DNA of 64,000 nucleotides, taken from JAAFIM01 sp964467315 (GTDB lineage Bacteria > Bacteroidota > Bacteroidia > Chitinophagales > Saprospiraceae). The notes beneath the pieces are model-generated. The model searched no databases. It saw only the letters and a list, made by a program, of their open reading frames with translations, and had not been told where the DNA came from. The stretch is taken from NCBI GenBank assembly GCA_964467315.1, contig CAYXSA010000003.1:1-64000 (forward strand). Direction: 5' to 3'. The position numbers were made by a program, and so were the translations under genes. Positions 15,576-23,210 of this stretch are shown here, in pieces. Positions within the stretch are counted from its first letter, which is position 1. Every line of letters begins with the position of its first letter.

Positions 15576-16220
15576 ATGAAATCTATGCTGAATTGTGTGC
15601 GCGCCTGCCTGTTTTTTTGCCTATTAACGCTGCCCTTCGCTGCGAAAGCCCAAGATTGGAAGCTGGAAAAGGACAGCGATGGGGTCAAAGTCTATACGCG
15701 CCGCATCGAAGGCTGGGGCTTGAAGGAGTTCCGTGCCGTGATGCAGGTGAAAACCAGCCTCAAAGAAGTGGAAGCGCTCCTGCGCGATGCGCCCGCACGC
15801 AGTCAATGGATGCACAACACCATCAACACCCGCGACATCAAGGGCAAATCCACCAATGAGGTCTATTCCTACTCTGTTATTGATGTGCCTTGGCCTGCCA
15901 CAGACCGCGACAATGTAACGAAAATGCACTTCAAATACAGCTTGCCGAAAGAATTTACGGTAGAATTGACCTCTGCCGATGGTATCGAGGCAGAAAACGA
16001 TTGTTGCGTGCGTATTCCGCGCATGAAAGGCTACTGGAAAGCGGTAGATTTGGGCAATGGATTGATAGAAATCACCCAACAAGCCGTCGCCGATACGGGC
16101 GGAAACATACCCGACTGGATGGCTAACGGCTCCGTCATAGATTCGCCCTTCAATACGCTGAAAAATATGAAAAATCGGCTCGAAGCCGCGATTCTATCTA
16201 AGAAAATCTTCGGCAACTAA
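15576..16220 (+). CDS. Exported START-domain lipid-binding protein
   Basis: A 214-residue protein with a signal peptide (FFCLLTLPFAAKAQ) followed directly by a START/SRPBCC domain: DWKLEKDSDGVKVYTRRIEG, FRAVMQVKTSLKEVEALLRD, WPATDRDN, GYWKAVDLGNGLIEITQQAVADTGG and IPDWMANGSVIDSPFNTLKNM are all typical. Such domains hold a lipid or other hydrophobic ligand; the ligand here is unknown. It would act in the periplasm. The next gene starts 3 bp after its stop codon, so the two are probably co-transcribed. Confidence 0.85.
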   Translation: MKSMLNCVRACLFFCLLTLPFAAKAQDWKLEKDSDGVKVYTRRIEGWGLKEFRAVMQVKTSLKEVEALLRDAPARSQWMHNTINTRDIKGKSTNEVYSYSVIDVPWPATDRDNVTKMHFKYSLPKEFTVELTSADGIEAENDCCVRIPRMKGYWKAVDLGNGLIEITQQAVADTGGNIPDWMANGSVIDSPFNTLKNMKNRLEAAILSKKIFGN

Positions 16221-16223
16221 CAG

Positions 16224-16658
16224 ATGAATTTCGACTCCTTACAGCCGCTCGATGCGCCCGAAGAAGCCAAATTGCGCCGCTCTCCCGCCGAACACCGCGC
16301 ATTTTTGGTGATTTTCTGCATTCAATATCTGCTCCTTATTACTGGCTTCCTAAATGATAATATGGGGGGCATAGTTTGGCTGGTTATTAGCCTGTTTTTA
16401 GTAGGTATTTTGCACATTTTTATAGGCATTTGGCAGGTGCTTAGTGCTGTTATTAGCCTCAATAAACGCAGCGATGAGCGGCGGCGTTTGTACCTTATTT
16501 TAGTGGGCATAAATTTAGGGCTAATCGTGTTTTTTATCTTCTCGCACGGCTTTTTGGGCGGGGTCGCTGCGAGTATAGGGCAGTTTTTAGCCCTCACTTT
16601 GCTCCCGCATGCCCTCGCTTGGTTCTATTGGTACATCTGTTATAGCGAAAGTAAGTAG
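16224..16658 (+). CDS. Small four-helix membrane protein
   Basis: A 144-residue protein with a polar N-terminal tail (about 30 residues) and four hydrophobic helices (FLVIFCIQYLLLITGFL; GGIVWLVISLFLVGILHIFIGIW; LYLILVGINLGLIVFFIF; IGQFLALTLLPHALAWFYWY). I know no function for it. It follows the START-domain gene by 3 bp, and PE8 follows its stop codon directly. Confidence 0.7.
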   Translation: MNFDSLQPLDAPEEAKLRRSPAEHRAFLVIFCIQYLLLITGFLNDNMGGIVWLVISLFLVGILHIFIGIWQVLSAVISLNKRSDERRRLYLILVGINLGLIVFFIFSHGFLGGVAASIGQFLALTLLPHALAWFYWYICYSESK

Positions 16659-16740
16659 TTTTTTTCTTTTGGGCGTGCCCGCCGCACCACGAAGTAGACG
16701 CGAAGCGAACGGGCGGCGCGGGCGCAGTCCCCTAAAAAAA
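16659..16740 (+). repeat. Palindromic element PE8 (degenerate)
   Basis: Starts with the T-tract and GGGCGTGCCCGCC directly after the preceding stop codon, but lacks GGTCGGGCTAT and TATCCCTCACGC. It instead holds CCACGAAGTAGACGCGAAG, a module also present in PE22, and ends GGGCGCAGTCCCC plus an A-tract, so both ends look like left ends. Confidence 0.6.
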
Positions 16741-16741
16741 T

Positions 16742-16778
16742 AAACGCCCCCGCTCTTTTTGAAGAGCAGGGGCGTTTC
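16742..16778. terminator. Bidirectional intrinsic terminator
   Basis: AAACGCCCC-CGCTCTT pairs with AAGAGCAG-GGGCGTTT around a TTTG loop. On the minus strand the stem is followed by TTTATTTTTTT, a good terminator for the gene ending at 16799; a weaker T-rich tract follows on the plus strand. Confidence 0.85.
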
Positions 16779-16798
16779 GCTATTATTTTGTCAACAAC

Positions 16799-17245
16799 TT
16801 ATTTGCTTTTAGGCGCACGCATCGCGGGTGCAGTAGGCGCTTCCACCTTGTCGCTTATCTTCTGATAAGAGCCCGTTATGTCTATGCCAGCCGCAAAACC
16901 GCAGTCCGCCGATTCGCTATCTTGTATAACGAAAGCCTCACTATTCTTAAACTGAATGATCAAAGCGCAAGGCTTTTTGCCCTTGTCCAAGAAAAATACA
17001 GCAGAATTTTTATCCGCCTGCACCGTCAAATCGCCTGCAATTCGGCTTGTAGCCCCGTCTTGCAGATACTCCAATTCCAAATAATGCTTGCCGCCCTGCG
17101 CCTCTGATATGCGTAAATGCCCCACACTCGATTCCTTTATATTCGGGTCGCCCAAACGATAGGTGCCCGCATACTTACTCTGCCCCCAAGCATCAGCAGA
17201 AAAACCAACAAAAACCAATAAAACGGAAAATAGAATAAATCGCAT
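16799..17245 (-). CDS. Small exported protein of unknown function
   Basis: A 148-residue protein with a signal peptide (FILFSVLLVFVGFSADAWGQ) and a mature part YAGTYRLGDPNIKESSVGHLRISE ... KHYLELEYLQDGAT ... LDKGKKPCALIIQFK ... SADCGFAAGIDITGSYQKI. The pattern of short beta strands and the GTYRL and GSYQK ends suggests a small lipocalin-like or META-like barrel; this is only an impression. Two cysteines could pair. Expected in the periplasm or outside. Confidence 0.65.
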   Translation of the reverse strand: MRFILFSVLLVFVGFSADAWGQSKYAGTYRLGDPNIKESSVGHLRISEAQGGKHYLELEYLQDGATSRIAGDLTVQADKNSAVFFLDKGKKPCALIIQFKNSEAFVIQDSESADCGFAAGIDITGSYQKISDKVEAPTAPAMRAPKSK

Positions 17246-17495
17246 AGCTTCAACTGTGGCTTTTGGAAAATTGTGTATTAAGGAGGTTTAGAAACAGTGT
17301 AGCTAAAATACAGCTTTTTCTAAGAAATCCCCCAAAAAACTGTTAATCTTCTCGCTAAGGGCTAATTTTTTGTTAAATCCCAAGCACAGAGCACGCTAAA
17401 GCACGCCAAGCGGCGTTATATAAGCATCTATATCAATCGAATGGGCTGCGGATTTGCGGCAGCTATAAATACCTGACAATCAATCACTTACGAAT

Positions 17496-17720
17496 ATGAA
17501 AAATCTGAATGATACCGACGAGCTTGCCCGTCTTCTCAAAGAATGGGAAATGGATTTGCTGGTTTCTGCTTTCTTTTTTACCGATGAGGCTACTGCGCAC
17601 AACATCAGCGACAGCATCGCCCAAGCTGCCGAACCAGCTGCCCCAACCCAAGCCGCTATCCTGCGCGAAGCCGCCAAAAATGCGCCCAGCCTGCCCCCAG
17701 CCGCCAATAACGCAGATTAA
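17496..17720 (+). CDS. Possible small protein (74 residues)
   Basis: ATG followed by an acidic helical segment, DTDELARLLKEWEMDLLVSAFFF, then an Ala/Pro-rich tail. No signal peptide and no recognised family. Codon use resembles the neighbours, but the opposite strand is also open, so it could be chance. The TAA stop runs into the heptamer AATGACG. The 250 bp upstream (17246-17495) hold no other gene. Confidence 0.4.
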   Translation: MKNLNDTDELARLLKEWEMDLLVSAFFFTDEATAHNISDSIAQAAEPAAPTQAAILREAAKNAPSLPPAANNAD

Positions 17721-17814
17721 TGACGAATGTACTTTATGTATAGGTACTATGCCGCCTATCGGCGGCAGTGGTAGCAAGTATTATGCGCTACGCAGTTGCT
17801 GCGCATTCGTCATT
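17719..17814. repeat. Inverted heptamer repeat between convergent genes
   Basis: AATGACGAATG (17719-17729) and CATTCGTCATT (17804-17814) are perfect inverted repeats. Between them sit two smaller hairpins, GCCGCC-TATC-GGCGGC (17751-17766) and GCGCTACGCAGTTGCTGCGC. The block fills the gap to the pheS stop codon and could end transcription from both sides. Confidence 0.6.
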
Positions 17815-17822
17815 CATAACCT

Positions 17823-18866
17823 CTACCCGATGCCTGCGCTCCTAAATTGCTGCAATAGGCGTACATCATTTTCAAACAGCAGCCGAATATCGTCTATCTG
17901 ATATTTGAGCATAGCGATACGCTCCACGCCCAGACCGAAAGCGAAACCGCTGTATTTGGTAGAGTCGATGCCGCAGTTTTCCAAGACTAAGGGGTCGACC
18001 ATACCACAGCCCAAAATCTCCAACCAGCCCGTGCCTTTCGTAATGCGGTGGTCGGTTTCGCTATTCAAACCCCAGTATACATCGACCTCTGCGCTCGGTT
18101 CTGTAAAAGGAAAGAAGGAAGGGCGCAGGCGTATTTGCGCGGAGCCAAACATCTCTTTAGCGAAGAAATAAAGCGTCTGCCGCAAATCGGCAAAGCTTAC
18201 ATTTTCGCCAATATACAAGCCTTCTATTTGATGAAATTGGCAATGTGCCCGCGACGAAATCGTTTCGTTGCGATATACCCGCCCAGGCGCTATGATGCGA
18301 ATGGGCGGCTTTTGCCGCTCCATCGTGCGTATTTGCACCGAAGAGGTATGCGTGCGGAGTAGGGTGGCAGGGTCGTGCAAAAGATAAAAGGTATCTTGCA
18401 TATCGCGGGCGGGGTGGTCGGCAGGGGTGCCCAGCGCCGTGAAATTGTGCCAATCGTCCTCCAATTCGCGCTCTTCTGCTACCGTAAAACCGATGCGTTC
18501 GAATATGCCTATCATCTCGTTCATCACCAGCGAAATGGGGTGGCGTGTGCCGAGTTGCGTCGCATAAGCGGGCGCTGTAGCATCGATTTGCTCTATGTTG
18601 GCAAGCGCTGCATTTTGCTGTAATGCCTCTTTTAAGCCGTTGTATTTGCTTTCTGCTGCCTGTATCGCTGCATTCAAACGCTGCCCAAATTCTCGTTTTT
18701 GCTCGTTGGGAACTTCTTTTATCAGCGGGCTAAGGCTTTTGAAAACATTTTTAGAGCCCAGAAAGCGTATACGGAATGCTTCGAGTTGCTCCGCCGTAGC
18801 GGGCGCATCTTGCTCTATGGCTTGCAGAAGTTGGTCTATTTGGGCGAAAATTTCGGCGACTTGCAT
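17823..18866 (-). CDS. pheS: Phenylalanine--tRNA ligase alpha subunit
   Basis: A 347-residue class II aminoacyl-tRNA synthetase subunit of normal length. The N-terminal coiled coil (residues 1-90) is followed by the catalytic core: HPISLVMNEMIGIFERIGF, the motif 2 region RIIAPGRVYRNETISSRAHCQFHQIEGLYI, and motif 3 FGLGVERIAMLKYQIDDIR. It forms an alpha2-beta2 enzyme with PheT, which is not in this window, so the two genes are unlinked here. A -7 box (18892-18899) lies close to the start. Confidence 0.97.
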   Translation of the reverse strand: MQVAEIFAQIDQLLQAIEQDAPATAEQLEAFRIRFLGSKNVFKSLSPLIKEVPNEQKREFGQRLNAAIQAAESKYNGLKEALQQNAALANIEQIDATAPAYATQLGTRHPISLVMNEMIGIFERIGFTVAEERELEDDWHNFTALGTPADHPARDMQDTFYLLHDPATLLRTHTSSVQIRTMERQKPPIRIIAPGRVYRNETISSRAHCQFHQIEGLYIGENVSFADLRQTLYFFAKEMFGSAQIRLRPSFFPFTEPSAEVDVYWGLNSETDHRITKGTGWLEILGCGMVDPLVLENCGIDSTKYSGFAFGLGVERIAMLKYQIDDIRLLFENDVRLLQQFRSAGIG

Positions 18867-18891
18867 ATATTTTGGGTGGTTTTTCAGCCCG

Positions 18892-18899
18892 CAAAGCTA
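18892..18899 (-). promoter_or_regulatory. Putative -7 promoter box of pheS
   Basis: The minus strand reads TAGCTTTG, a TAnnTTTG match that would give a leader of about 20 bases. A clear -33 TTG at correct spacing is not seen. Confidence 0.4.
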
Positions 18900-19071
18900 C
18901 AAAAAAGAAAAATAATCTAACTGCGCAAAATTATTTTAAGCCTCGGAAAGCGCCGTTTTGGGCTTGAAAATAAAGCGTAGGCGGGTTTAAGGTTTGAAAT
19001 AAGGGGGGAACAGTTTAAAATAATTTTGTTTTCGTGCTTGAAGCGTGTAGATTTGTACAAAAATTCCCCCG

Positions 19072-19569
19072 ATGCCTAGCAATACTTTGTACTTACACGG
19101 CTTAGATAGCGAATTGAGTGAGGATAAGCGCTACGCTCTGGAGCGGCATACCCGCGTTTTTGCGCCTAAGCTCGACTATCGCAGCCTCGAAAACCCCTTC
19201 GATACGGCGCTGAAACTTGCTACCAAACAAAATATAGATTTTGTTGTAGGCAGCAGCATGGGCGGATTTTTGGGCTATTACGTCTCTTGGGCGCTGGGTA
19301 AAGCCGCGCTTTTGTTTAATCCAGCCTTGCCGTATACGACGCTGGGGCTTACGCCGCCCACGATTTCGGAGCCTAAAGACCGCTTTTTGAAAATTATTTT
19401 GGGCGGAAAAGACGATATTATCGACCCCAAAGACAATTTTAATTGGATACTCCAAAACGAGCAAATCAATTACGATGTCAAATTCATCAGCCAACTGGGG
19501 CATCAAATTCCCTTGGATGTTTTCGAGCGAGAGGTAGAGGATTTTTTTAAGTCGCAGGGCATAAAATAA
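19072..19569 (+). CDS. YqiA-like alpha/beta-hydrolase (esterase)
   Basis: A 165-residue compact alpha/beta-hydrolase of the YqiA/UPF0227 type: YLHGLDSELSEDKR near the start, nucleophile elbow VVGSSMGGFLGYY (GxSxG, Ser near residue 63), ILGGKDDIIDP with the likely acid residue, and QLGHQIPLDVF with the catalytic His. The family is cytosolic and hydrolyses short acyl esters in vitro; the natural substrate is unknown. Start is the first ATG, preceded by an AT-rich 205-bp gap. Confidence 0.85.
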   Translation: MPSNTLYLHGLDSELSEDKRYALERHTRVFAPKLDYRSLENPFDTALKLATKQNIDFVVGSSMGGFLGYYVSWALGKAALLFNPALPYTTLGLTPPTISEPKDRFLKIILGGKDDIIDPKDNFNWILQNEQINYDVKFISQLGHQIPLDVFEREVEDFFKSQGIK

Positions 19570-19573
19570 TTTT

Positions 19574-19637
19574 TAGAAGGCGCGCCGCGCCCTTTGCGCG
19601 GCGTGCGCCGTAGGGGCGAATAATTATTCGCCCCTAT
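19574..19637. repeat. Extra hairpins beside PE9
   Basis: GGCGCGCCGCG and CGCGGCGTGCGCC form an imperfect hairpin, followed by the cassette GTAGGGGCGAAT/ATTCGCCCCTAT (19610-19637). They lie between the esterase stop codon and the TATCCCTCACGC end of PE9, the same outboard position where other copies carry satellite hairpins. Confidence 0.6.
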
Positions 19638-19734
19638 GCGTGAGGGATATGTAGAGCCGTAGCATGCTACGGCTCAAATAGCCCGACCGCGCCGCCTTTT
19701 TAGCGGCGCGGGCACGCCCAAAAAGAAAAGCTTT
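19638..19734 (-). repeat. Palindromic element PE9 (class I)
   Basis: GCGTGAGGGATATG, GAGCCGTAGC/GCTACGGCTC, AAATAGCCCGACC, hairpin GCGCCGC-CTTTTTA-GCGGCGC, GGGCACGCCC and an A-tract that runs into the stop codon of the DUF4159 gene. Confidence 0.85.
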
Positions 19735-20398
19735 AATTTTCAAAGGCGTATTGAATGATATTTGCGCCCATTTGTAGAGCCGTGCGGCGTTTGTCTTCGG
19801 GATTGCCGTGCACGTCGGCATCTTCCCAGCCGTCGCCCAAATCCGTTTCGTAGGTGTAGATGCAGACCATGCGCCCTTTGTGAAAGAGCCCGAAGGCTTG
19901 AGCGGGCTTGTCGTCGTGTTTGTGTATCTTGGGAATGCCGCCTTTGAACTCGAATTTTTGCTTGTAGACGGGGTGCGCGTTGGGCAGTTCGACCAAGCTC
20001 AATTCGGGAAAAACGCTTTTGAGGGCGGGGCGCACGAAGGGATCCATGCCATAGTTGTCGTCGATATGCAGAAAACCGCCCGCTTCGAGGTAGAGGCGTA
20101 GGTTTTGGGCTTCCGAAGAGGAGAAAACCACGTTGCCGTGCCCTGTCATGTGCACGAAGGGATAGTTAAACAGCTCGCTGCCACCTACATCGACGGTGGC
20201 ATAATCCAGCTCGAAATTGGTATGTAGTTGCTCGTTGCAGAACTTTGCCAAATTGGGCAGGGCGGTGGGGTTGGCGTACCAGTCGCCGCCGCCATTGTAC
20301 TTGAGCAGGGCGAGTTTGAGGGCGGGTTTTGCCTTGTAGGCGTTGCTCCCATGGGGCAAAAGCAGCACAAGAGCGAGAAGAGAGAGCAGGCGTAGCAT
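19733..20398 (-). CDS. DUF4159-domain exported protein
   Basis: A 221-residue protein with a signal peptide (LRLLSLLALVLLLPHGSNA) and a DUF4159 domain: LALLKYNGGGDWYANPTALPNLAKF, FVHMTGHGNVVFSSSEAQNLRLYLEAGGFLHIDDNYGMDPFVRPAL, PVYKQKFEFKGGIPKIHKHDDKPAQAFGLFHKGRMVCIYTYETDLGDGWED. The GGFLHIDD block resembles glutamine-amidotransferase-like folds. The family often sits near MoxR/von Willebrand operons in Bacteroidota, but not here. Role unknown. ATG at 20398 gives the cleanest signal peptide. Confidence 0.82.
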   Translation of the reverse strand: MLRLLSLLALVLLLPHGSNAYKAKPALKLALLKYNGGGDWYANPTALPNLAKFCNEQLHTNFELDYATVDVGGSELFNYPFVHMTGHGNVVFSSSEAQNLRLYLEAGGFLHIDDNYGMDPFVRPALKSVFPELSLVELPNAHPVYKQKFEFKGGIPKIHKHDDKPAQAFGLFHKGRMVCIYTYETDLGDGWEDADVHGNPEDKRRTALQMGANIIQYAFEN

Positions 20399-20422
20399 AG
20401 GTTGTTTTTTGCAAAAATACAT

Positions 20423-20471
20423 AAAAAAACAGCTTTCTCTGCTATAATTTAGGGAGCAGAAAAAGCTGTTT
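20423..20471 (-). terminator. Intrinsic terminator of the Cys-rich repeat gene
   Basis: On the minus strand AAACAGCTTTTTCTGCT pairs with AGCAGAGAAAGCTGTTT (one mismatch), followed by a run of T residues. It serves the gene ending at 20523 and separates it from the DUF4159 gene. Confidence 0.8.
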
Positions 20472-20522
20472 GTGAGAAGCTATGCGCCTCGCTTGCGCGA
20501 GGCGGCGCGCCTTAGTGGGAAC

Positions 20523-20984
20523 CTAAGGGTTAGCTGATTTTTCTTTGCTTTCTACGCCTACGGCAGTAGCGGCAGCGGCAGCAGCGGCGGCAGCAGCGGC
20601 AGTACCAGCGGCTTTAGATTTGCAGCAAGTTTTGCCTTCGGCAGATTTGTTGCAAGAAGCAGCTTTAGCGCAACCAGCTTTAGCGGCGGGTGTAGCTTCG
20701 TTGCTAACTGCAGTGGCTGTAGCTGTTTTTGATTTGCAGCAAGATTTGCCATCTGCGGCGGCTGATTTTGTGCAAGCAGCTTTTGCGGGAGCTACTTCAC
20801 CGTTTACGGCTGTAGCTGTAGCTGTTTTTGATTTGCAGCAAGATTTGCCGTCAGCGGCAGCGCCTTTGGTGCAAGTAGCTTTAGTAGCTGTTGCGTCGGC
20901 GGCAGCTGATTTTGTGCACTGTGCAGAAGCTGTGTTAAGCGCTACGAAAGCGAACATAACGAACATCATCAGGAAACTTTTCAT
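20523..20984 (-). CDS. Exported Cys-rich tandem-repeat protein
   Basis: A 153-residue protein: signal peptide (MFVMFAFVALNTASAQ), then a mature part built almost only of Ala, Lys, Thr, Ser and Cys. The unit CTKSAAADGKSCCKSKTATATAV occurs twice in near-identical form, with diverged copies on either side (CTKGAAADGKSCCKSK; CNKSAEGKTCCKSKAAG). The regular C-x(10)-CC spacing could bind metal or form disulfides. An 11-Ala run precedes the short acidic tail. Low complexity points to fast-evolving repeat number. I know no family. The ATG at 20984 is chosen for its signal peptide. Confidence 0.72.
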   Translation of the reverse strand: MKSFLMMFVMFAFVALNTASAQCTKSAAADATATKATCTKGAAADGKSCCKSKTATATAVNGEVAPAKAACTKSAAADGKSCCKSKTATATAVSNEATPAAKAGCAKAASCNKSAEGKTCCKSKAAGTAAAAAAAAAAATAVGVESKEKSANP

Positions 20985-21030
20985 TGGTAGTGTGTGATGG
21001 TTTGATAAAAAAATGTGGAGAGCAAGAAAA

Positions 21031-21678
21031 TTAGAAACCACTTGTTGATTGTGGAATGCTATATTTTGAAAAATTTAATACTTTTGGCGGATTAACGCAT
21101 TGAATAATTTCTATTAGTTGTTTTTTTGCTATTTTTTGCAACTTTTGTAGTTTTTTTCCAACAAACCGTTCGGTAATCTCGCCTTCATTGTCAAAGAGCC
21201 TAATTGAAAAATGCCAAAAATTACAAATTGTGGGTGTGTGTAGCACTTTAAACTTTATTGTAATGTTGTCGTTGTCTTGCGGAATTTCTTTGTTGTGGAT
21301 GTCTTCGATTTTAATTAAAAAAAAACCTCTTTCGTTGGTATAATCAAAGTCTTCGGGATATATGGGGGGTGTTACTTCTGTTCCTTCTTGCCAAGCCGAT
21401 GTTCCGCCCCCTAAAATTTTCCAGCAAACATCTTCCAAAAGAAAAACGCTCAACAAGTTAGTCGACAAATCTTTCAAATGATCTGACCGAAATTGTATTT
21501 TTGTATCGTCTATGTTTTGAAGAGGCTCGCTCCCTTCGCTTATTTTTTGAAATATGTCTTTTGAATCTAAATGCCGAACTAAATATAATTGCTGTATTTC
21601 TGGCAAGGCATCTACGTCTAAAGGCAAAAAATGAGGCTTGGGGAGCAGCCTATCAGGGTATGTATATGTGTTCGTCAT
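21031..21678 (-). CDS. Unknown protein of the AT-rich island, gene C
   Basis: A 215-residue soluble protein; I do not recognise the family. Seen: LPEIQQLYLVRHLDSKDIFQKI near the start, FLLEDVCWKILGGGTSAW, YPEDFDYTNERGFFLIKIEDIHNKE, then IKFKVLHTPTICNFWHFSIRLFDNEGE and a Lys-rich helix (KKLQKLQKIAKKQL). It is AT-rich, with codon use unlike the chromosome. Its start overlaps the end of the upstream gene by 26 bp, so the two are translationally coupled. TTG codons precede the chosen ATG in frame. Confidence 0.75.
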   Translation of the reverse strand: MTNTYTYPDRLLPKPHFLPLDVDALPEIQQLYLVRHLDSKDIFQKISEGSEPLQNIDDTKIQFRSDHLKDLSTNLLSVFLLEDVCWKILGGGTSAWQEGTEVTPPIYPEDFDYTNERGFFLIKIEDIHNKEIPQDNDNITIKFKVLHTPTICNFWHFSIRLFDNEGEITERFVGKKLQKLQKIAKKQLIEIIQCVNPPKVLNFSKYSIPQSTSGF

Positions 21679-22306
21679 CAACAAACTTTTTTAGTTTGCT
21701 CAAAGAGTTTTCTAAACTGCCGTCGTAAGAATAAAGGCATTTTTTATTTTCGTACACATTCAATAGAGCACTTTTTTGGTTATTTTCTTCAAAAAACAAA
21801 TCTAAATAGATAGATTTATTTTTTGAAATTAAGTGCATATCTATCGTGGCATCTTCAGAAACGCTGATATTTATGGTTTTTGGGGTAAACTCTGTCAATA
21901 TTTGATTTAAAATATCGGAAAAAATAGACTCTACTCTTAGCCATGACCAGCCAATAGAAACAAAGTGTTCTTTTTCTTTTTTTAGCAAAACACGAAATTG
22001 AGTAATAATTTTGCTAAGCAGTGCCAAATCCCCTTTTTTTTCTTCTTTTGGAAAATCTAAAGGAGCAAAAAGAACTTTCTGCATATGAATAACACAGCTT
22101 GCAGGCAAATATTCAATATTTTTTATCCCTTCATAAGAAAGACGAAATTGAGTAGGAACTAAAAAACTATCTTCTTCTTCCTCTGTGTAGACGCACCAAC
22201 CAGAAATACTTTGTTTCTTTTGTGCATCAGCAAAAGGAACAATCTCGTTAAGAGTGTATGGCTCTAAATTATTTCCGAAATCGCTATATTTGCCAAGCTT
22301 TGTCAT
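21653..22306 (-). CDS. Unknown protein of the AT-rich island, gene B
   Basis: A 217-residue soluble protein of no family known to me. It has acidic blocks (YTEEEEDSF), VPTQFRLSYEGIKNIEYLPASCVIHMQ, a Lys/Glu-rich linker (FPKEEKKGD), HFVSIGWSWLRVESIFSDILNQIL and a C-terminal beta region with DATIDMHLISKNKSIYLDLFFEENN. It is the middle gene of a three-gene operon: 14 bp after the TIGR04255-like gene and overlapping the next by 26 bp. Strong AT bias suggests acquisition by transfer. Confidence 0.75.
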   Translation of the reverse strand: MTKLGKYSDFGNNLEPYTLNEIVPFADAQKKQSISGWCVYTEEEEDSFLVPTQFRLSYEGIKNIEYLPASCVIHMQKVLFAPLDFPKEEKKGDLALLSKIITQFRVLLKKEKEHFVSIGWSWLRVESIFSDILNQILTEFTPKTINISVSEDATIDMHLISKNKSIYLDLFFEENNQKSALLNVYENKKCLYSYDGSLENSLSKLKKFVDDEHIYIP

Positions 22307-22320
22307 AATTTTTATGTTTA

Positions 22321-22962
22321 TTAGTATTCTGGATTCATTTTTTCTAATGCTGATTGGCTTATCAATGAAAAGAAAGACGCTTTCGCTTGCTCATGGGAAA
22401 ATTCTAATGCCTTTACCACTTTTTCGTATATGTTTCCTTCTTCAATGTCTTGCTTTGCACTAATATCTATAATTGAAGTAGTACTGCTTTCTTCTTTTTG
22501 GTTTGCTAATGCAATATGGATTAAACCGTTTTCTATTTTATTTTGCCATTGCAGAGCGTAATGTTCTGAAAAATTAGGCAGGCTTATTTGTATGTCGTTG
22601 TTTATTACATTTTTTATCGGCGTGTTTTCGAAAAAGTTCACATAGCGAAGGCGGAAGCGATAGAATCGCTCTACAATACTTTCATCTATCAGTTTTTGTA
22701 AGATATTTTTTATAGGGGTAGAAAAATCGAGCCAACTCGAATAGCCCTTTTCTACACAGCGAAATATCATCGAATCTTGCTGAACACTAAATACTATCGC
22801 TTTTCCCCCAAAAACTCCATTGTTATTATAGTCGTATCCTTGCGTTTTGGTCACCGTATAAATCGCGCCAAGCAACAAGTCCAAACTTACAGCAGGTTCG
22901 TAATGAATTTCTAGTATTACGTTACGCAGATTGTGGGCGTGTAATTTTTTAGGAGATTGCAT
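22321..22962 (-). CDS. TIGR04255-like family protein, gene A of the AT-rich island
   Basis: A protein of 213 residues from the ATG at 22962, or 228 from a GTG at 23007. It shows the layout of TIGR04255 proteins: an N-terminal NVILEIHYEPAVSLDLLLG strand-turn, a central VERFYRFRLRYVNFFENTP motif (RYxN-type), SLPNFSEHYALQWQN and a C-terminal KALEFSHEQAKASFFSLIS helix. The family is scattered sporadically across bacteria and has no fixed function. It leads the three-gene island operon. The ATG is preferred because family members start shortly before the LEI motif. Confidence 0.65.
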   Translation of the reverse strand: MQSPKKLHAHNLRNVILEIHYEPAVSLDLLLGAIYTVTKTQGYDYNNNGVFGGKAIVFSVQQDSMIFRCVEKGYSSWLDFSTPIKNILQKLIDESIVERFYRFRLRYVNFFENTPIKNVINNDIQISLPNFSEHYALQWQNKIENGLIHIALANQKEESSTTSIIDISAKQDIEEGNIYEKVVKALEFSHEQAKASFFSLISQSALEKMNPEY

Positions 22963-22998
22963 ATTCTTAACGGTCAATTGTAATGCGGTTATAATACG

Positions 22999-23066
22999 TT
23001 TTTGCACTCATTTAATCCCTAAACAACGCTGTTCCAACAAAAGTGCCCCACCCTTGAGTGCAAAAA
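22999..23066. repeat. 12-bp perfect inverted repeat at the head of the island operon
   Basis: TTTTTGCACTCA (22999-23010) and TGAGTGCAAAAA (23055-23066) flank 44 bp just upstream of the TIGR04255-like gene. It could be an operator, a leader structure or an island boundary; nothing in the sequence decides. Confidence 0.5.
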
Positions 23067-23210
23067 CTGTGCGAATATAAGCCTTTATTTTTGCCTTCCC
23101 AACAAAAAAAGCCAATCAATGTTCCGCTTTAACGCATTTTAACGCTATTTCGTCCTTTCTTAACCGCTCAAAAATTGTAATTTCGCCGCCGTCTCAAAAC
23201 AATAATACTT

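Noticed and set aside
22963..23007. GTG start at 23007 for the TIGR04255-like gene
   Set aside because: It would place the start within the 12-bp inverted repeat; the ATG at 22962 sits at the usual distance from the LEI motif. Kept only as an alternative.
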